Source: UKL13-2 sp031431435
GTDB taxonomy: Bacteria; Pseudomonadota; Gammaproteobacteria; Burkholderiales; Usitatibacteraceae
Assembly: GCA_031431435.1 (NCBI GenBank)
Contig: JANPDI010000269.1
Location: forward strand, 45,392 to 109,391
Direction: 5' to 3'
DNA: 64,000 nucleotides
The notes below the pieces were generated by a model, which searched no databases, was not told the origin of the DNA, and saw only the letters and a list, made by a program, of their open reading frames with translations. A program made the translations under genes and the position numbers. Positions 1 through 7,978 of the stretch are shown here, in pieces (within the stretch, counting starts at the first letter, position 1; every line of letters begins with the position of its first letter).

Positions 1-98
1 GACGTGTAGCGCGGGCCACTTTGATCGTAGCGGCGAATCAGGTCGATATCCATTTCGAGATTGCCGGTTGGCGCAGTGTGGCTGGACGATAGGTTCAT
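1..98 (-). CDS. hemN: Oxygen-independent coproporphyrinogen III oxidase, N-terminal fragment
   Basis: Only the first 32 codons lie in the window; the gene runs off the left edge. The readable N-terminus ends in DLIRRYDQSGPRYTS, which matches the conserved start of HemN (a short helix, then the YxxSGPRYTSYPT segment before the radical-SAM core). HemN makes protoporphyrinogen IX from coproporphyrinogen III without oxygen, in the cytoplasm. It is divergent from fnr, and the shared spacer holds a perfect FNR box, consistent with anaerobic control. The identification rests on a short fragment, but the motif is distinctive. Confidence 0.8.
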   Translation of the reverse strand, partial: MNLSSSHTAPTGNLEMDIDLIRRYDQSGPRYT

Positions 99-221
99 TT
101 TTTCGAGTGTGGCAATACCATGGTGTCTGGCAATTGAACAAAACCAGCCAAAAATCTGCGCGGCGCTGGTTTTGAGCCTTTGCGCATGGGTAGAATGATG
201 GTCTCGTGAGTACGATTCGTT

Positions 222-235
222 TTGATATAGATCAA
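222..235. promoter_or_regulatory. FNR/Anr box between hemN and fnr
   Basis: TTGAT-ATAG-ATCAA is a perfect match to the FNR consensus TTGAT-N4-ATCAA and extends to a 16-bp palindrome (221-236). It lies 58 bp before fnr and 123 bp before the divergent hemN start. It could serve FNR autoregulation, hemN activation or both; the sequence cannot say which. Confidence 0.85.
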
Positions 236-293
236 ATGGGTGGCGGCATTCGCGCCGTTGCATTCCCTGAACGCCTCAACTTGATAGATAGCC

Positions 294-1043
294 ATGAAAA
301 TTGAATCACCCCGCCAAAGGGCAATAGCGGTCGACCCCGGCGCATTGAAGACGGCCTGCGCAGATTGCAATCTGCGCGAGATTTGCCTTCCGGCCGGTTT
401 ATCCCACGATGATATTGACCAGCTCGATGAGCTGGTGTACACACGCATCAAGGTCCGGCGCGGTGATGCGGTATTCCGGGCGGGCGAGACGTTCACTGCG
501 ATTTACGCCGTTCGCAGTGGATTTTTCAAAACACGGGCAACCACCCAGGACGGGCGAGAACAGGTAACCGGTTTTTCAATGGCCGGTGAAATATTGGGCA
601 TGGATGGTATCGGGCTTGGCAGTCACAGCTGTGATGCGGTTGCATTGGAAGATAGCGAGATATGCACCATCCCGTATGTGCAGTTTGAGGCGCTGTCGCA
701 CCAAGTCCCGTCGTTGCAGCGCCATTTTCACAAGGTCATGAGCCGTGAAATTGTGCGCGAAAATGGTGTGATGATGTTGTTAGGCGTGATGCGCGCCGAA
801 GAGCGCCTGGCGGCGTTTTTACTGAATCTTTCACAACGTCTGAATACGCGTGGCTATTCTGCCGTCGAGTTCCACTTGCGCATGACGCGTGAAGAGATTG
901 GCAGCTATCTCGGTATGAAGCTCGAAACCGTCAGTCGCGCGTTCTCAAAATTTCAAACCGACAACGTCATCAAAGTCGATCAGAAATACATTCACATTCT
1001 TGATCTTGATGCGCTTCGGAAGATTTACGCGCACCATACGTGA
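294..1043 (+). CDS. fnr: Fnr/Anr oxygen-sensing transcription regulator
   Basis: A 249-aa CRP/FNR-family activator. The N-terminus carries the cluster cysteines C22, C25 and C31 (CxxCxxxxxC), and C124 in EDSEICTIPY matches the fourth ligand of E. coli FNR, so a [4Fe-4S] oxygen sensor is expected. The cyclic-nucleotide-like beta-roll spans about 40-160, followed by the dimerisation helix and a winged helix-turn-helix. The recognition helix reads LETVSRAF, with the E-x-x-S-R pattern that reads TTGAT half sites. Two perfect FNR boxes nearby (222-235 and 1547-1560) make hemN, fnr itself and the following universal stress gene likely targets. Confidence 0.93.
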   Translation: MKIESPRQRAIAVDPGALKTACADCNLREICLPAGLSHDDIDQLDELVYTRIKVRRGDAVFRAGETFTAIYAVRSGFFKTRATTQDGREQVTGFSMAGEILGMDGIGLGSHSCDAVALEDSEICTIPYVQFEALSHQVPSLQRHFHKVMSREIVRENGVMMLLGVMRAEERLAAFLLNLSQRLNTRGYSAVEFHLRMTREEIGSYLGMKLETVSRAFSKFQTDNVIKVDQKYIHILDLDALRKIYAHHT

Positions 1044-1047
1044 AACG

Positions 1048-1485
1048 CTAGCGGCAGACCAACACCGGGATTGTCGAGTGGGTCAGCACCTTGGTTGTCT
1101 CGCTGCCGAGCAGCAACGCTGAAAGCCCCCGCCGTCCATGTGACGCCATGACAACCAGATCACATTTGCGTTTTTTGGCCACCTGAATAATCACCTCATA
1201 GGGATGATCGGATGTCATTGCGACAAATTCGAACGCCGTCGCTTTGAGTCGCTTTGCCACCTGTGCCTTGATCGCTTCGGCGCGTTTTTTGGTGGCATCT
1301 GTCCACTGTTTGGCGGTAATCGGCGTGACCATATAACCTTCGCCGCCGACAAATGCGGGGAAGTCGGGCGTGGCGGTGACAACCGTCAGTTTTGCGCCGC
1401 TTGATGCGGCAAGTTTGGCGGCGATGTCAAGCGCCTTCAGTGACAATTTACTGCCGTCGACCGGAACAAGAATTGATTTAAACAT
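1048..1485 (-). CDS. Universal stress protein, UspA family
   Basis: A 145-aa single-domain Usp. It begins MFKSILVPVDGS (strand and nucleotide-binding Asp) and ends with the ATP-binding pattern G-x2-G-x9-G-(S/T) seen in MASHGRRGLSALLLGSET, so it is probably an ATP-binding Usp. I chose the ATG at 1485 over longer in-frame starts because GGAGGG sits at 1490-1495. Its 3' end faces the end of fnr only 4 bp away. A perfect FNR box lies 62 bp upstream of the start codon, suggesting induction under low oxygen, as known for Anr-dependent usp genes in pseudomonads. Confidence 0.9.
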   Translation of the reverse strand: MFKSILVPVDGSKLSLKALDIAAKLAASSGAKLTVVTATPDFPAFVGGEGYMVTPITAKQWTDATKKRAEAIKAQVAKRLKATAFEFVAMTSDHPYEVIIQVAKKRKCDLVVMASHGRRGLSALLLGSETTKVLTHSTIPVLVCR

Positions 1486-1546
1486 GTTGCCCTCCGTGAT
1501 TGAACCCGCAATCCAATCATCGTAGGCGCTGCCGCGGGGACCGGGC

Positions 1547-1560
1547 TTGATGTGGATCAA
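1547..1560 (-). promoter_or_regulatory. FNR/Anr box upstream of the usp gene
   Basis: TTGAT-GTGG-ATCAA is again a perfect consensus match, centred about 68 bp before the usp ATG. A site at this distance would sit near -41.5 of a start about 27 nt before the ATG, the usual class II activator position. No other gene start is close enough to be served by it. Confidence 0.85.
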
Positions 1561-1670
1561 ATCAGCGTCCGACGGCCGAATAACGCCAACGCGAGCCGTC
1601 GGCAAACGGCATTAATCGCCTTTCCCGTGCAAATGACCCCGCACGGTTCAAGCGCATGAAGCTAAGTCCT

Positions 1671-2453
1671 TCACTTGCCGGCGGCTTTGAACTCTTCCAT
1701 GCGCCGGCGGGCGTTTTCCATCTCCACGGCTCTGGCGCGCTGTTGCGCCGCCTCGTTTTCTTCACGGCTCAATTGCTCGACATAGCGCTTTTGCCGGTCA
1801 GCCACCTGTTGGGCCTGACGGCGTTGCCGTTCAACCTCGCTTTGTTCGACCAGTTCACCGTATTGCCGCAGGAAGTTCTCGCGGTTGATTTGTGCCTGCG
1901 ATTTCGCGGGGGCAGCCAGAGGCAGGGCGACAAATTTTTCCGCCTGCATTTCCCGCTCGCGCACTTCCCGGACGTCTGCCAATCTGGCTTCCTCCGCGGC
2001 GCGCCGTTCGGCGGCATCGCGCCGTTGTTGTTCTTCGAATTTGAGTCGTTCAGAATTCGCGATTGCCGCCGCCGCCGCCTTTTGTTGATCCAGGATTCGT
2101 TCCTGTTCAGCCAATCGCCGGGCCGCATCGCGTTGTTCGACCCAGACATATCCGGCACCGGCAATCACCAAAACCACAGCCGCGGCGGTCAGTCCTGCGC
2201 GCATACCGATGCCGCCATCGGATGCCGACTTTGCGTGGTCAGCGGCCAATTTCCGGTCATATAACTCACGCGATGTTGCGCGCGATAACACCCGGTTGGC
2301 CTCTTCAATGGCGATGATTTCCTGTTGCCGCTCGGCATCCGACAATTTCATGTTGGTTTGTACCTCAATCAGGCGCAACTGATAGGCACGATCGATTGCC
2401 GCCTCGGTGGCGTTTGACGGGACTTTCAGAATTGTGTATGCGTTACCGGACAT
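1671..2453 (-). CDS. J-domain-like membrane protein lacking HPD, with coiled coil
   Basis: A 260-aa protein starting at the ATG at 2453 (an upstream in-frame TTG would add four residues). Residues about 5-70 resemble a J domain: AYTILKV at the start and ANRVLSRATSRELYDRKL at the end fit helices I and III-IV. The HPD loop needed to stimulate DnaK is absent; LIEVQTNMKLS stands in its place. A single membrane segment (about 83-102, AAAVVLVIAGAGYVW) is followed by a long Arg/Glu/Ala-rich coiled coil to the C-terminus. Function is unknown. It may be a degenerate J-like scaffold rather than a co-chaperone. Confidence 0.6.
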   Translation of the reverse strand: MSGNAYTILKVPSNATEAAIDRAYQLRLIEVQTNMKLSDAERQQEIIAIEEANRVLSRATSRELYDRKLAADHAKSASDGGIGMRAGLTAAAVVLVIAGAGYVWVEQRDAARRLAEQERILDQQKAAAAAIANSERLKFEEQQRRDAAERRAAEEARLADVREVREREMQAEKFVALPLAAPAKSQAQINRENFLRQYGELVEQSEVERQRRQAQQVADRQKRYVEQLSREENEAAQQRARAVEMENARRRMEEFKAAGK

Positions 2454-2597
2454 AACAGGACTCAAATGTAGGCATCGCGCATCTCAGAGGATGGTTGCAA
2501 ATGCAAGGCAGCCGACGGGCGCTCACTGCCTTCTCAAAAGTATAATGATGTTTCCACACATGGCAAGAGTTTGAACTATTTTAATGACCAACGCCGC

Positions 2598-3230
2598 ATG
2601 AGCAAAGCCTTTACCCGTGAGACCGATGCCGATGACGATGATGGTCAGGCACCCGGTAGTGCGCCAATCCCGCCCGGGGCCAAGAATTACATCACCCCCG
2701 GCGGCTACCAACGTCTGAAGGATGAGTTGGGGTATTTGCTCGACAAGGAGCGTCCTGCCGTCACCGTCGCGGTCTCCTGGGCGGCAAAAAATGGTGACCG
2801 CAGTGAAAACGCCGATTATCAGTATGGCAAAAAACGCCTGCGCGAAATCGACCGTCGTATTCGTTTTTTGTCGAAACGACTTGATATCGCCGAGGTGGTT
2901 GATCCGGCCGCCGCACGTGAAGATGAGGCCGCCGAGCGGGTGTTTTTTGGTGCCACTGTTTGTTACGCCAATCAGACCGGTGATGAGAACACCGTGTCAA
3001 TTGTTGGCATCGATGAACTGGACCTGAAAAAAGGCTACATCACCTGGATATCGCCGCTGGCGCGGACGCTGTTGAAAGCCAGAATCGGTGATACGGTGAT
3101 TCTTGTCGCGCCAGGCGGGCGTGAGGAATTGGACGTGCTTGACGTGTGTTACAAAGCGCTGGACATCGACCGCTTTGTACCACAGGCACCGATCAGCTTG
3201 AATGTGATCAAACCGCCCGACGGGCCGTGA
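2598..3230 (+). CDS. greB: Transcription elongation factor GreB
   Basis: A 210-aa Gre factor that helps stalled RNA polymerase cleave backtracked transcripts. The N-terminal coiled coil carries the GreB-type block GDRSENADYQYGKKRLREIDRR, including the catalytic acidic tip (D and E of GDRSENADY); the C-terminal FKBP-like domain begins near KVFFGA-like VFFGATV. The first ~35 residues form a polar, Asp-rich extension longer than in E. coli GreB (158 aa). The start is the ATG at 2598; an upstream TTG at 2571 is in frame but lacks support. A TATAAT hexamer at 2541-2546 may be its -10, although I see no good -35. Confidence 0.92.
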   Translation: MSKAFTRETDADDDDGQAPGSAPIPPGAKNYITPGGYQRLKDELGYLLDKERPAVTVAVSWAAKNGDRSENADYQYGKKRLREIDRRIRFLSKRLDIAEVVDPAAAREDEAAERVFFGATVCYANQTGDENTVSIVGIDELDLKKGYITWISPLARTLLKARIGDTVILVAPGGREELDVLDVCYKALDIDRFVPQAPISLNVIKPPDGP

Positions 3231-3246
3231 TGATGCCCGGCATTGC

Positions 3247-4062
3247 CTAAATGATTCGCTTGCGAATGACGCCGACGACGATCTCGGCAATGATGACCAC
3301 GACAAAAATCGTCGACAGCACCACAGCGACCTGGTCCCACCTAAACAGATTCATGGCGGTGTCCATTGCCATGCCAATGCCGCCGGCGCCAACCAGTCCG
3401 AGTACGGCCGATTCGCGTACGTTGATGTCCCAACGAAACAGCGCGATCGACCAAAACGATGGCATCACCTGCGGCCAGTAGGCTTTCAAAAAAACAGATG
3501 TATTTGAGGCGCCGGTTGCTGTCAGCGCCTCAACCGGCCCTTTGTTTGCCTCTTCCAGCGCTTCACCGAACAGTTTTCCGACGAACCCGATTGAACGAAA
3601 GGCAATTGCCATGGTGCCGGCGAGCGCACCCGGACCAAAGATGGCAATAAACAGCAATGCCCACACCAGCGTATTGACCGAACGGCTGGCGACCAGAATG
3701 AACTTGGCGATCATATTCAGCGATTTGTACGGCACCACGTTGTTGGCCGCCATGATGCCAACCGGGATCGCCATACAAAGGCAAAGCAGCGTGCCCAGTG
3801 TGGCGATATTGAGCGTCTCAATCAGCGCCTCGTGGACTGACTTTGCGTAGTAGGACGTATCCATCGGCCACATGCGCACAAAAAAATCCTTGAGCTGGTC
3901 GGGTGCGTCGATCAGAAACTCAGGGATGATTTCGATATTTTTGAGCGAAAAGACGATCGCCGCCAGCGTCAAAAAATAGAACGCAAAACGCAGGAATTTT
4001 TGCTCGGGGGTAAACCGTTCCCATTTACGCAAGCCGCCGATATTCAGGGATTGTGCCGTCAT
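3247..4062 (-). CDS. phnE: Phosphonate-type ABC transporter permease (second PhnE)
   Basis: A 271-aa inner-membrane permease with about six hydrophobic helices and the EAA-type loop EALEEANKGPVEALTATGAS that docks the ATPase. The C-terminal block WDINVRESAVLGLVGAGGIG is typical of PhnE. It is the last gene of the minus-strand phnD-phnD-phnC-phnE-phnE operon and overlaps the preceding permease gene by 4 bp, so the two permeases are probably translated together and form a heterodimer. The family imports phosphonates, phosphite or phosphate esters; the exact substrate is unknown. Confidence 0.9.
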   Translation of the reverse strand: MTAQSLNIGGLRKWERFTPEQKFLRFAFYFLTLAAIVFSLKNIEIIPEFLIDAPDQLKDFFVRMWPMDTSYYAKSVHEALIETLNIATLGTLLCLCMAIPVGIMAANNVVPYKSLNMIAKFILVASRSVNTLVWALLFIAIFGPGALAGTMAIAFRSIGFVGKLFGEALEEANKGPVEALTATGASNTSVFLKAYWPQVMPSFWSIALFRWDINVRESAVLGLVGAGGIGMAMDTAMNLFRWDQVAVVLSTIFVVVIIAEIVVGVIRKRII

Positions 4063-4949
4063 GATGCCTCCAGCGCGGCGGATTTTTCCCGCGCAAGTCT
4101 GGCCGTGCGCCGGTTGCGGAAATAATCAAGCAGGGCCAGATTGTCGTTGAACATCGCGCGAACATAGCCGGATACAACCTCGGCGAGAATGATCAGCGCG
4201 ATGATCGACAGCAATATTGCACAGACAAAATCATAGTCAAACCGCTGGAATGCGGAAAACAGACTGCCGCCAATTCCGCCGGCACCAACGATGCCAATCA
4301 TGGTTGAATGGCGCAGGTTGGAGTCAAATTGATACGAGGCAAAGCCAAGAAAGCGCGAAAACACCTGCGGCATGACGCCAAACGCCAGCACACCAAAAAA
4401 GCCGGCGCCGGATGCGCGAACCGCCTCGACCTGCTTGGGGGAAATTTCTTCGATCGCTTCTGCGAAGAGTTTTGAAATGAAGCCGATGGAGCCGACCACC
4501 AATGCGCCGATTCCGGCAATTGCGCCGAAGCCGACCGCCTTGACAAAAATAATGGCAATCACAACTTCGTGAAATGACCGACAGACTGCGATCAACGCAC
4601 GTGCCGGCCACACCACCCAAACCGGCATCAAATTGCGCGCCGCCAACAGGCCGATGGGCAAGGAAATCGCAATGCCGATAAACGTGGCGATCACCGCGAT
4701 CTGCACACTCTCGGCGAGCCCCTTGACGATCATCTCAATTTTGTCCGGCGCAAAATTTGGCGGAAACATGCGCGCCAAGAACTTCGCAGCGTTACCGAGG
4801 CCGTCAGCAAAGCGCGCCCAGGTAATGTCGAGTTGGTTGGCGGCCCACACGACATAAATCGCCAGCAAGATCCAGCCAATCCGCGCCTGCCAATTCGGCT
4901 GAAATGCGATGCGTGTCGGCGGGACGGAGATGGTTGGGCTGGCGTTCAT
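4059..4949 (-). CDS. phnE: Phosphonate-type ABC transporter permease (first PhnE)
   Basis: A 296-aa permease with the PhnE signature IEEISPKQVEAVRASGAG (ATPase-docking loop) and SNLRHSTMIGIVGAGGIGG near the C-terminus. The start is set at the ATG at 4949, which leaves a 10-bp gap from the phnC stop; a longer in-frame start at 4985 would overlap phnC. It overlaps the next permease gene by 4 bp. The long N-terminal tail before the first membrane helix (about 35 residues) is cytoplasmic by prediction. Confidence 0.9.
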   Translation of the reverse strand: MNASPTISVPPTRIAFQPNWQARIGWILLAIYVVWAANQLDITWARFADGLGNAAKFLARMFPPNFAPDKIEMIVKGLAESVQIAVIATFIGIAISLPIGLLAARNLMPVWVVWPARALIAVCRSFHEVVIAIIFVKAVGFGAIAGIGALVVGSIGFISKLFAEAIEEISPKQVEAVRASGAGFFGVLAFGVMPQVFSRFLGFASYQFDSNLRHSTMIGIVGAGGIGGSLFSAFQRFDYDFVCAILLSIIALIILAEVVSGYVRAMFNDNLALLDYFRNRRTARLAREKSAALEAS

Positions 4950-4959
4950 AAAGGGTTCA

Positions 4960-5721
4960 TCACTCCAGCCAATCCTCGCCGCCATAAATTTCCTTGAGAT
5001 TGGATTCGGTCAACTCGGCGGGCGTGCCATTAAATACCACCTGCCCGCCGTTCATGCCGATCATGCGCTGGCAGAAGCGCTTGGCAAGCGCGACGTTGTG
5101 GATGTTGACGATAACGGGAATATTGCGCGTGCCGGCCATCGCCGCCATGATTTCCATGATCTCGACCGAGGTTTTGGGGTCGAGCGAAGAGGTCGGTTCA
5201 TCAGCAAGCAGAATTTCCGGACGCTGCATGATGGCACGCGCAATGCCAACTCGCTGGCGCTGACCACCTGACAGCCCGTCGGCACGTTGATTGGCAAAAT
5301 TCCCCAACCCCACAGCATCCAGCAAATTAAACGCTTCCTCAATATCCTCGGCGGGAAATTTGCGTAACCAGGCCTTGAATGCAGACACATAACCAAGGCG
5401 CCCGGTCAGCACGTTTTCCATCACCGTCAATCGTTCGACCAGGTTGTATTCCTGAAACACCATGCCGATGCGGCGGCGCGCTTCCCGCAGTGGTACGCCT
5501 GATAGTTTTGCCAGGTCCTGGCCTTGAAACAAAATCTGTCCTTCGGTGGGATCGATCAACCGGTTGATACAACGAATCAGCGTCGATTTGCCAGTGCCCG
5601 ACGGCCCGATGATGGCGGTGATGCCGTCACCCGGAATATCCAGATCGATCCCCTTCAGCACCGGCACGCCTTTTTTGTATTCCTTGACGAGCCCGCGAAT
5701 TTGAATTGATCGATCAGCCAT
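4960..5721 (-). CDS. phnC: Phosphonate ABC transporter ATPase PhnC
   Basis: A 253-aa ABC ATPase. Walker A is GPSGTGKS (39-46), the signature is LSGGQRQR, and Walker B runs into ILLADEPTSSLD with the catalytic Glu. The sequence EYNLVERLTVMENVLTGRLGY is characteristic of PhnC. It energises import through the two PhnE subunits encoded just downstream. It begins 2 bp after the stop of the preceding phnD, so it is clearly in the same operon. Confidence 0.94.
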   Translation of the reverse strand: MADRSIQIRGLVKEYKKGVPVLKGIDLDIPGDGITAIIGPSGTGKSTLIRCINRLIDPTEGQILFQGQDLAKLSGVPLREARRRIGMVFQEYNLVERLTVMENVLTGRLGYVSAFKAWLRKFPAEDIEEAFNLLDAVGLGNFANQRADGLSGGQRQRVGIARAIMQRPEILLADEPTSSLDPKTSVEIMEIMAAMAGTRNIPVIVNIHNVALAKRFCQRMIGMNGGQVVFNGTPAELTESNLKEIYGGEDWLE

Positions 5722-5723
5722 AT

Positions 5724-6782
5724 TTATTTTTTGGTTGGTTGGTTTTTTTGTACCGCAGCTTCTCTGACGGCGCGCGCATCAAACGCGCTGCGGCTAAACA
5801 CCTCGCCGCTGGTACCGGCCACATCGCGGACCGACACAAAATCGCGTTTGTAATTTAGCGGCATGAAGCGGTCGGGTCCGCGAAAAGCGGTTGATAATTC
5901 GGCGGGAAATCGAAATGTAAAGGTGCAGTCCTCAATCAATTTACGCAATGCCGGATCAAGATCATGCGCCACTGACAAACTGCCGGCAGGAAACGGTTTG
6001 CTCTTATAAATCACCCTGAGGTCATCCTGCTTGACCACGCCGCGTTGAATCATCCGGATCAGGACGTCGTCAGCCACCGCCGCGGCATCGTAGTCGCCAT
6101 TGACCACGCCGGAAATGGAATTGTCGTGTTTGCCCGAATAAAGCACTTTGTAAGCCTTGTCAGGAACCACGCCTTCGGCGGGGAAAAGTGCACGCGGTGC
6201 GAGGTTTCCGGAGTTCGACGATGCCGAGACGTGTGCCACCCGTTTGCCAGCGAGCTGGGGCATCGTTTTGATGGCGCTATCGCTTTTGACAACCACGATC
6301 AGATGGTAGGCTGTGATGCCGTCTTTGAGTGTGCCGTGGTTGGCGATCGGCACCGCGCCGGCCACATTCACGGCAAACGGCGTGTCGCCGGCGGAAAGCA
6401 GACTGAACTGGATTCGACCGGAGCGAAGCGCCTCAATGGTCGCCGCGCTTGAATGGACCTGCAGAAATCGCACGTTGCGTTTGGTGCAGGCGCGCATGTG
6501 GTCGACATACGGCGCCCACATTTTTTCGTAAGTGGCGGGGTCCTCCTGCGGCGAATAGCTGAGTAATAACGACGCCGGATTCTTCCAGCGCCTCGGGTCT
6601 TTTGGCAAGTCCGCCGTCAGGTCACCATCGGCATCACAATAAATTGTGTCCAAATCACCCCGTGACTTGCATTCCTGTGCGCCGGCCGAAACGGCAAACG
6701 TGATAGCTGCCAGCGCCACGAGCAGCGCAGGCATCATGCCACCTGTTCGACTGCTGGTGGACGGCGGCGGGATTTTTATCAT
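5724..6782 (-). CDS. phnD: PhnD-like periplasmic binding protein (second paralogue)
   Basis: A 352-aa phosphate/phosphite/phosphonate-type solute-binding protein with an N-terminal signal region (hydrophobic LLVALAAITFAVSAGA before QECKSRGD). Conserved PhnD features include LRSGRIQFSLLSAG, SASSNSGNLAPRALFPAEG and the LYSGKHDNSISGV loop. It follows another PhnD homologue by 48 bp and resembles it closely in the N-terminus (CK-RGDLD-I-CD) and in the binding loops, so the pair is a tandem duplication. It has a polar C-terminal tail. Ligand identity cannot be read from the sequence. Confidence 0.88.
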   Translation of the reverse strand: MIKIPPPSTSSRTGGMMPALLVALAAITFAVSAGAQECKSRGDLDTIYCDADGDLTADLPKDPRRWKNPASLLLSYSPQEDPATYEKMWAPYVDHMRACTKRNVRFLQVHSSAATIEALRSGRIQFSLLSAGDTPFAVNVAGAVPIANHGTLKDGITAYHLIVVVKSDSAIKTMPQLAGKRVAHVSASSNSGNLAPRALFPAEGVVPDKAYKVLYSGKHDNSISGVVNGDYDAAAVADDVLIRMIQRGVVKQDDLRVIYKSKPFPAGSLSVAHDLDPALRKLIEDCTFTFRFPAELSTAFRGPDRFMPLNYKRDFVSVRDVAGTSGEVFSRSAFDARAVREAAVQKNQPTKK

Positions 6783-6830
6783 GTTGATGACATTTCACTG
6801 GTGATCAGCGCGTTATTGTGGTTGTCAGTC

Positions 6831-7880
6831 TTATTTGGCCTTTGCTTCTTCCGCCTTTTTCTTGGCCGCCTCGGCTTCCTTCAATGTTTGTTTATCGTAG
6901 TTATCCCGGCTGAATGCGTCGTTGGTTTTACGCACCACTTCCCAATCCTTCTGGTAGGTGACCGGGAAAAACCGATCTGCACCGTCAAACGCCTTGACCA
7001 TTTCGGGTGTGAAGCGGTAGTCGGTAAAACATTTCACCAATTTCGCCGCAAGTGTTGGGTCCAGGTCGTGTGCATACGCAAAGCTCGAGGTGGGGAAAAG
7101 ATTTGATCGATAAATCACACGGAAGTCTTCTTCTTTCACCTGCCCGCGCGAGGCCATGCGGTGAAACACATCCGACGCAACCGCTGCCGCCTCGTAGTCG
7201 CCGGAATTGACGCCCATCACGCTTTGATCATGCTTGCCTGAAAATAGAATCTTGTAGTCCTTGTCAGGGGTCAGGCCTTCAGCGGGGAACAAGGCCAGCG
7301 GTGCCAAATGACCGGAATTTGAGGAGGGTGACGTGTGGGCAAATTTCTTGCCTTTCAGATCGCTCAGTTTCATGTACGGTGACGACTTCTTGACAATTAC
7401 GAGCAGGTTGTAGCCTTGGAACGCCTTCTCGGTGCCCTTTACCGCAAACGGCACGGCGCCGGCAATATTGACGGCAAATGCGGTCGGACCAGTCGAAAAT
7501 CCACCCACATGCAAACGGCCGGAGCGCATCGCCTCAATTTCAGCCGCGTTTGAATTGACCTGATAAAACACCACGCGTTTGGCGAGACATTTGCCAAGAT
7601 TTTCTGTGAAAGGCTGGAAAATTTTCTCGTAAACGGCAGGATCTTCTACCGGCGTGTAGGTGAACACAATTGTGTTCGGGTTTTTCCATTTTTTTGGATC
7701 CTTCGGCGCGTCTGCAACAAGATCCTTGTTTTCATCACAAAAAATTTGGTCAAGGTCACCGCGGTGTTTGCAGTCTTGTGCCTGCGCGGTGGCACCCAGC
7801 GTGCTGAGAATCAAGGCAATCCCAGTCAATAACAGCGCGCGTAATGTGATTCGAGTCATTTTTTTATGGTGATTCATCAT
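6831..7880 (-). CDS. phnD: PhnD-like periplasmic binding protein (first paralogue)
   Basis: A 349-aa PhnD homologue that opens the first phn operon. The ATG at 7880 is preceded by GGAGGCGAC (Shine-Dalgarno). A signal peptide (ALLLTGIALILSTLGATAQA) precedes QDCKHRGDLDQIFCD. Binding-protein motifs include MRSGRLHVGGFSTG, TSPSSNSGHLAPLALFPAEG and LFSGKHDQSV. The last ~20 residues are a Lys/Ala/Glu-rich tail. I found no Pho-box-like repeat between this gene and the divergent gene at 7979, unlike the second phn cluster, so induction or substrate may differ. Confidence 0.88.
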   Translation of the reverse strand: MMNHHKKMTRITLRALLLTGIALILSTLGATAQAQDCKHRGDLDQIFCDENKDLVADAPKDPKKWKNPNTIVFTYTPVEDPAVYEKIFQPFTENLGKCLAKRVVFYQVNSNAAEIEAMRSGRLHVGGFSTGPTAFAVNIAGAVPFAVKGTEKAFQGYNLLVIVKKSSPYMKLSDLKGKKFAHTSPSSNSGHLAPLALFPAEGLTPDKDYKILFSGKHDQSVMGVNSGDYEAAAVASDVFHRMASRGQVKEEDFRVIYRSNLFPTSSFAYAHDLDPTLAAKLVKCFTDYRFTPEMVKAFDGADRFFPVTYQKDWEVVRKTNDAFSRDNYDKQTLKEAEAAKKKAEEAKAK

Positions 7881-7978
7881 GTCGCCTCCGGGTGCGGGAA
7901 AAACAAGCAAATAAATTCGGACGTTTGTACGGATAATACGGCCTACTAGTTTAGCAATCTCTTTTGACCGGGGGCGAC

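Noticed and set aside
1656..2264. 202-aa plus-strand frame opposite the J-like gene
   Set aside because: Its Phe/Leu/Arg-rich product mirrors the Glu/Arg coiled coil on the other strand; no family signal.
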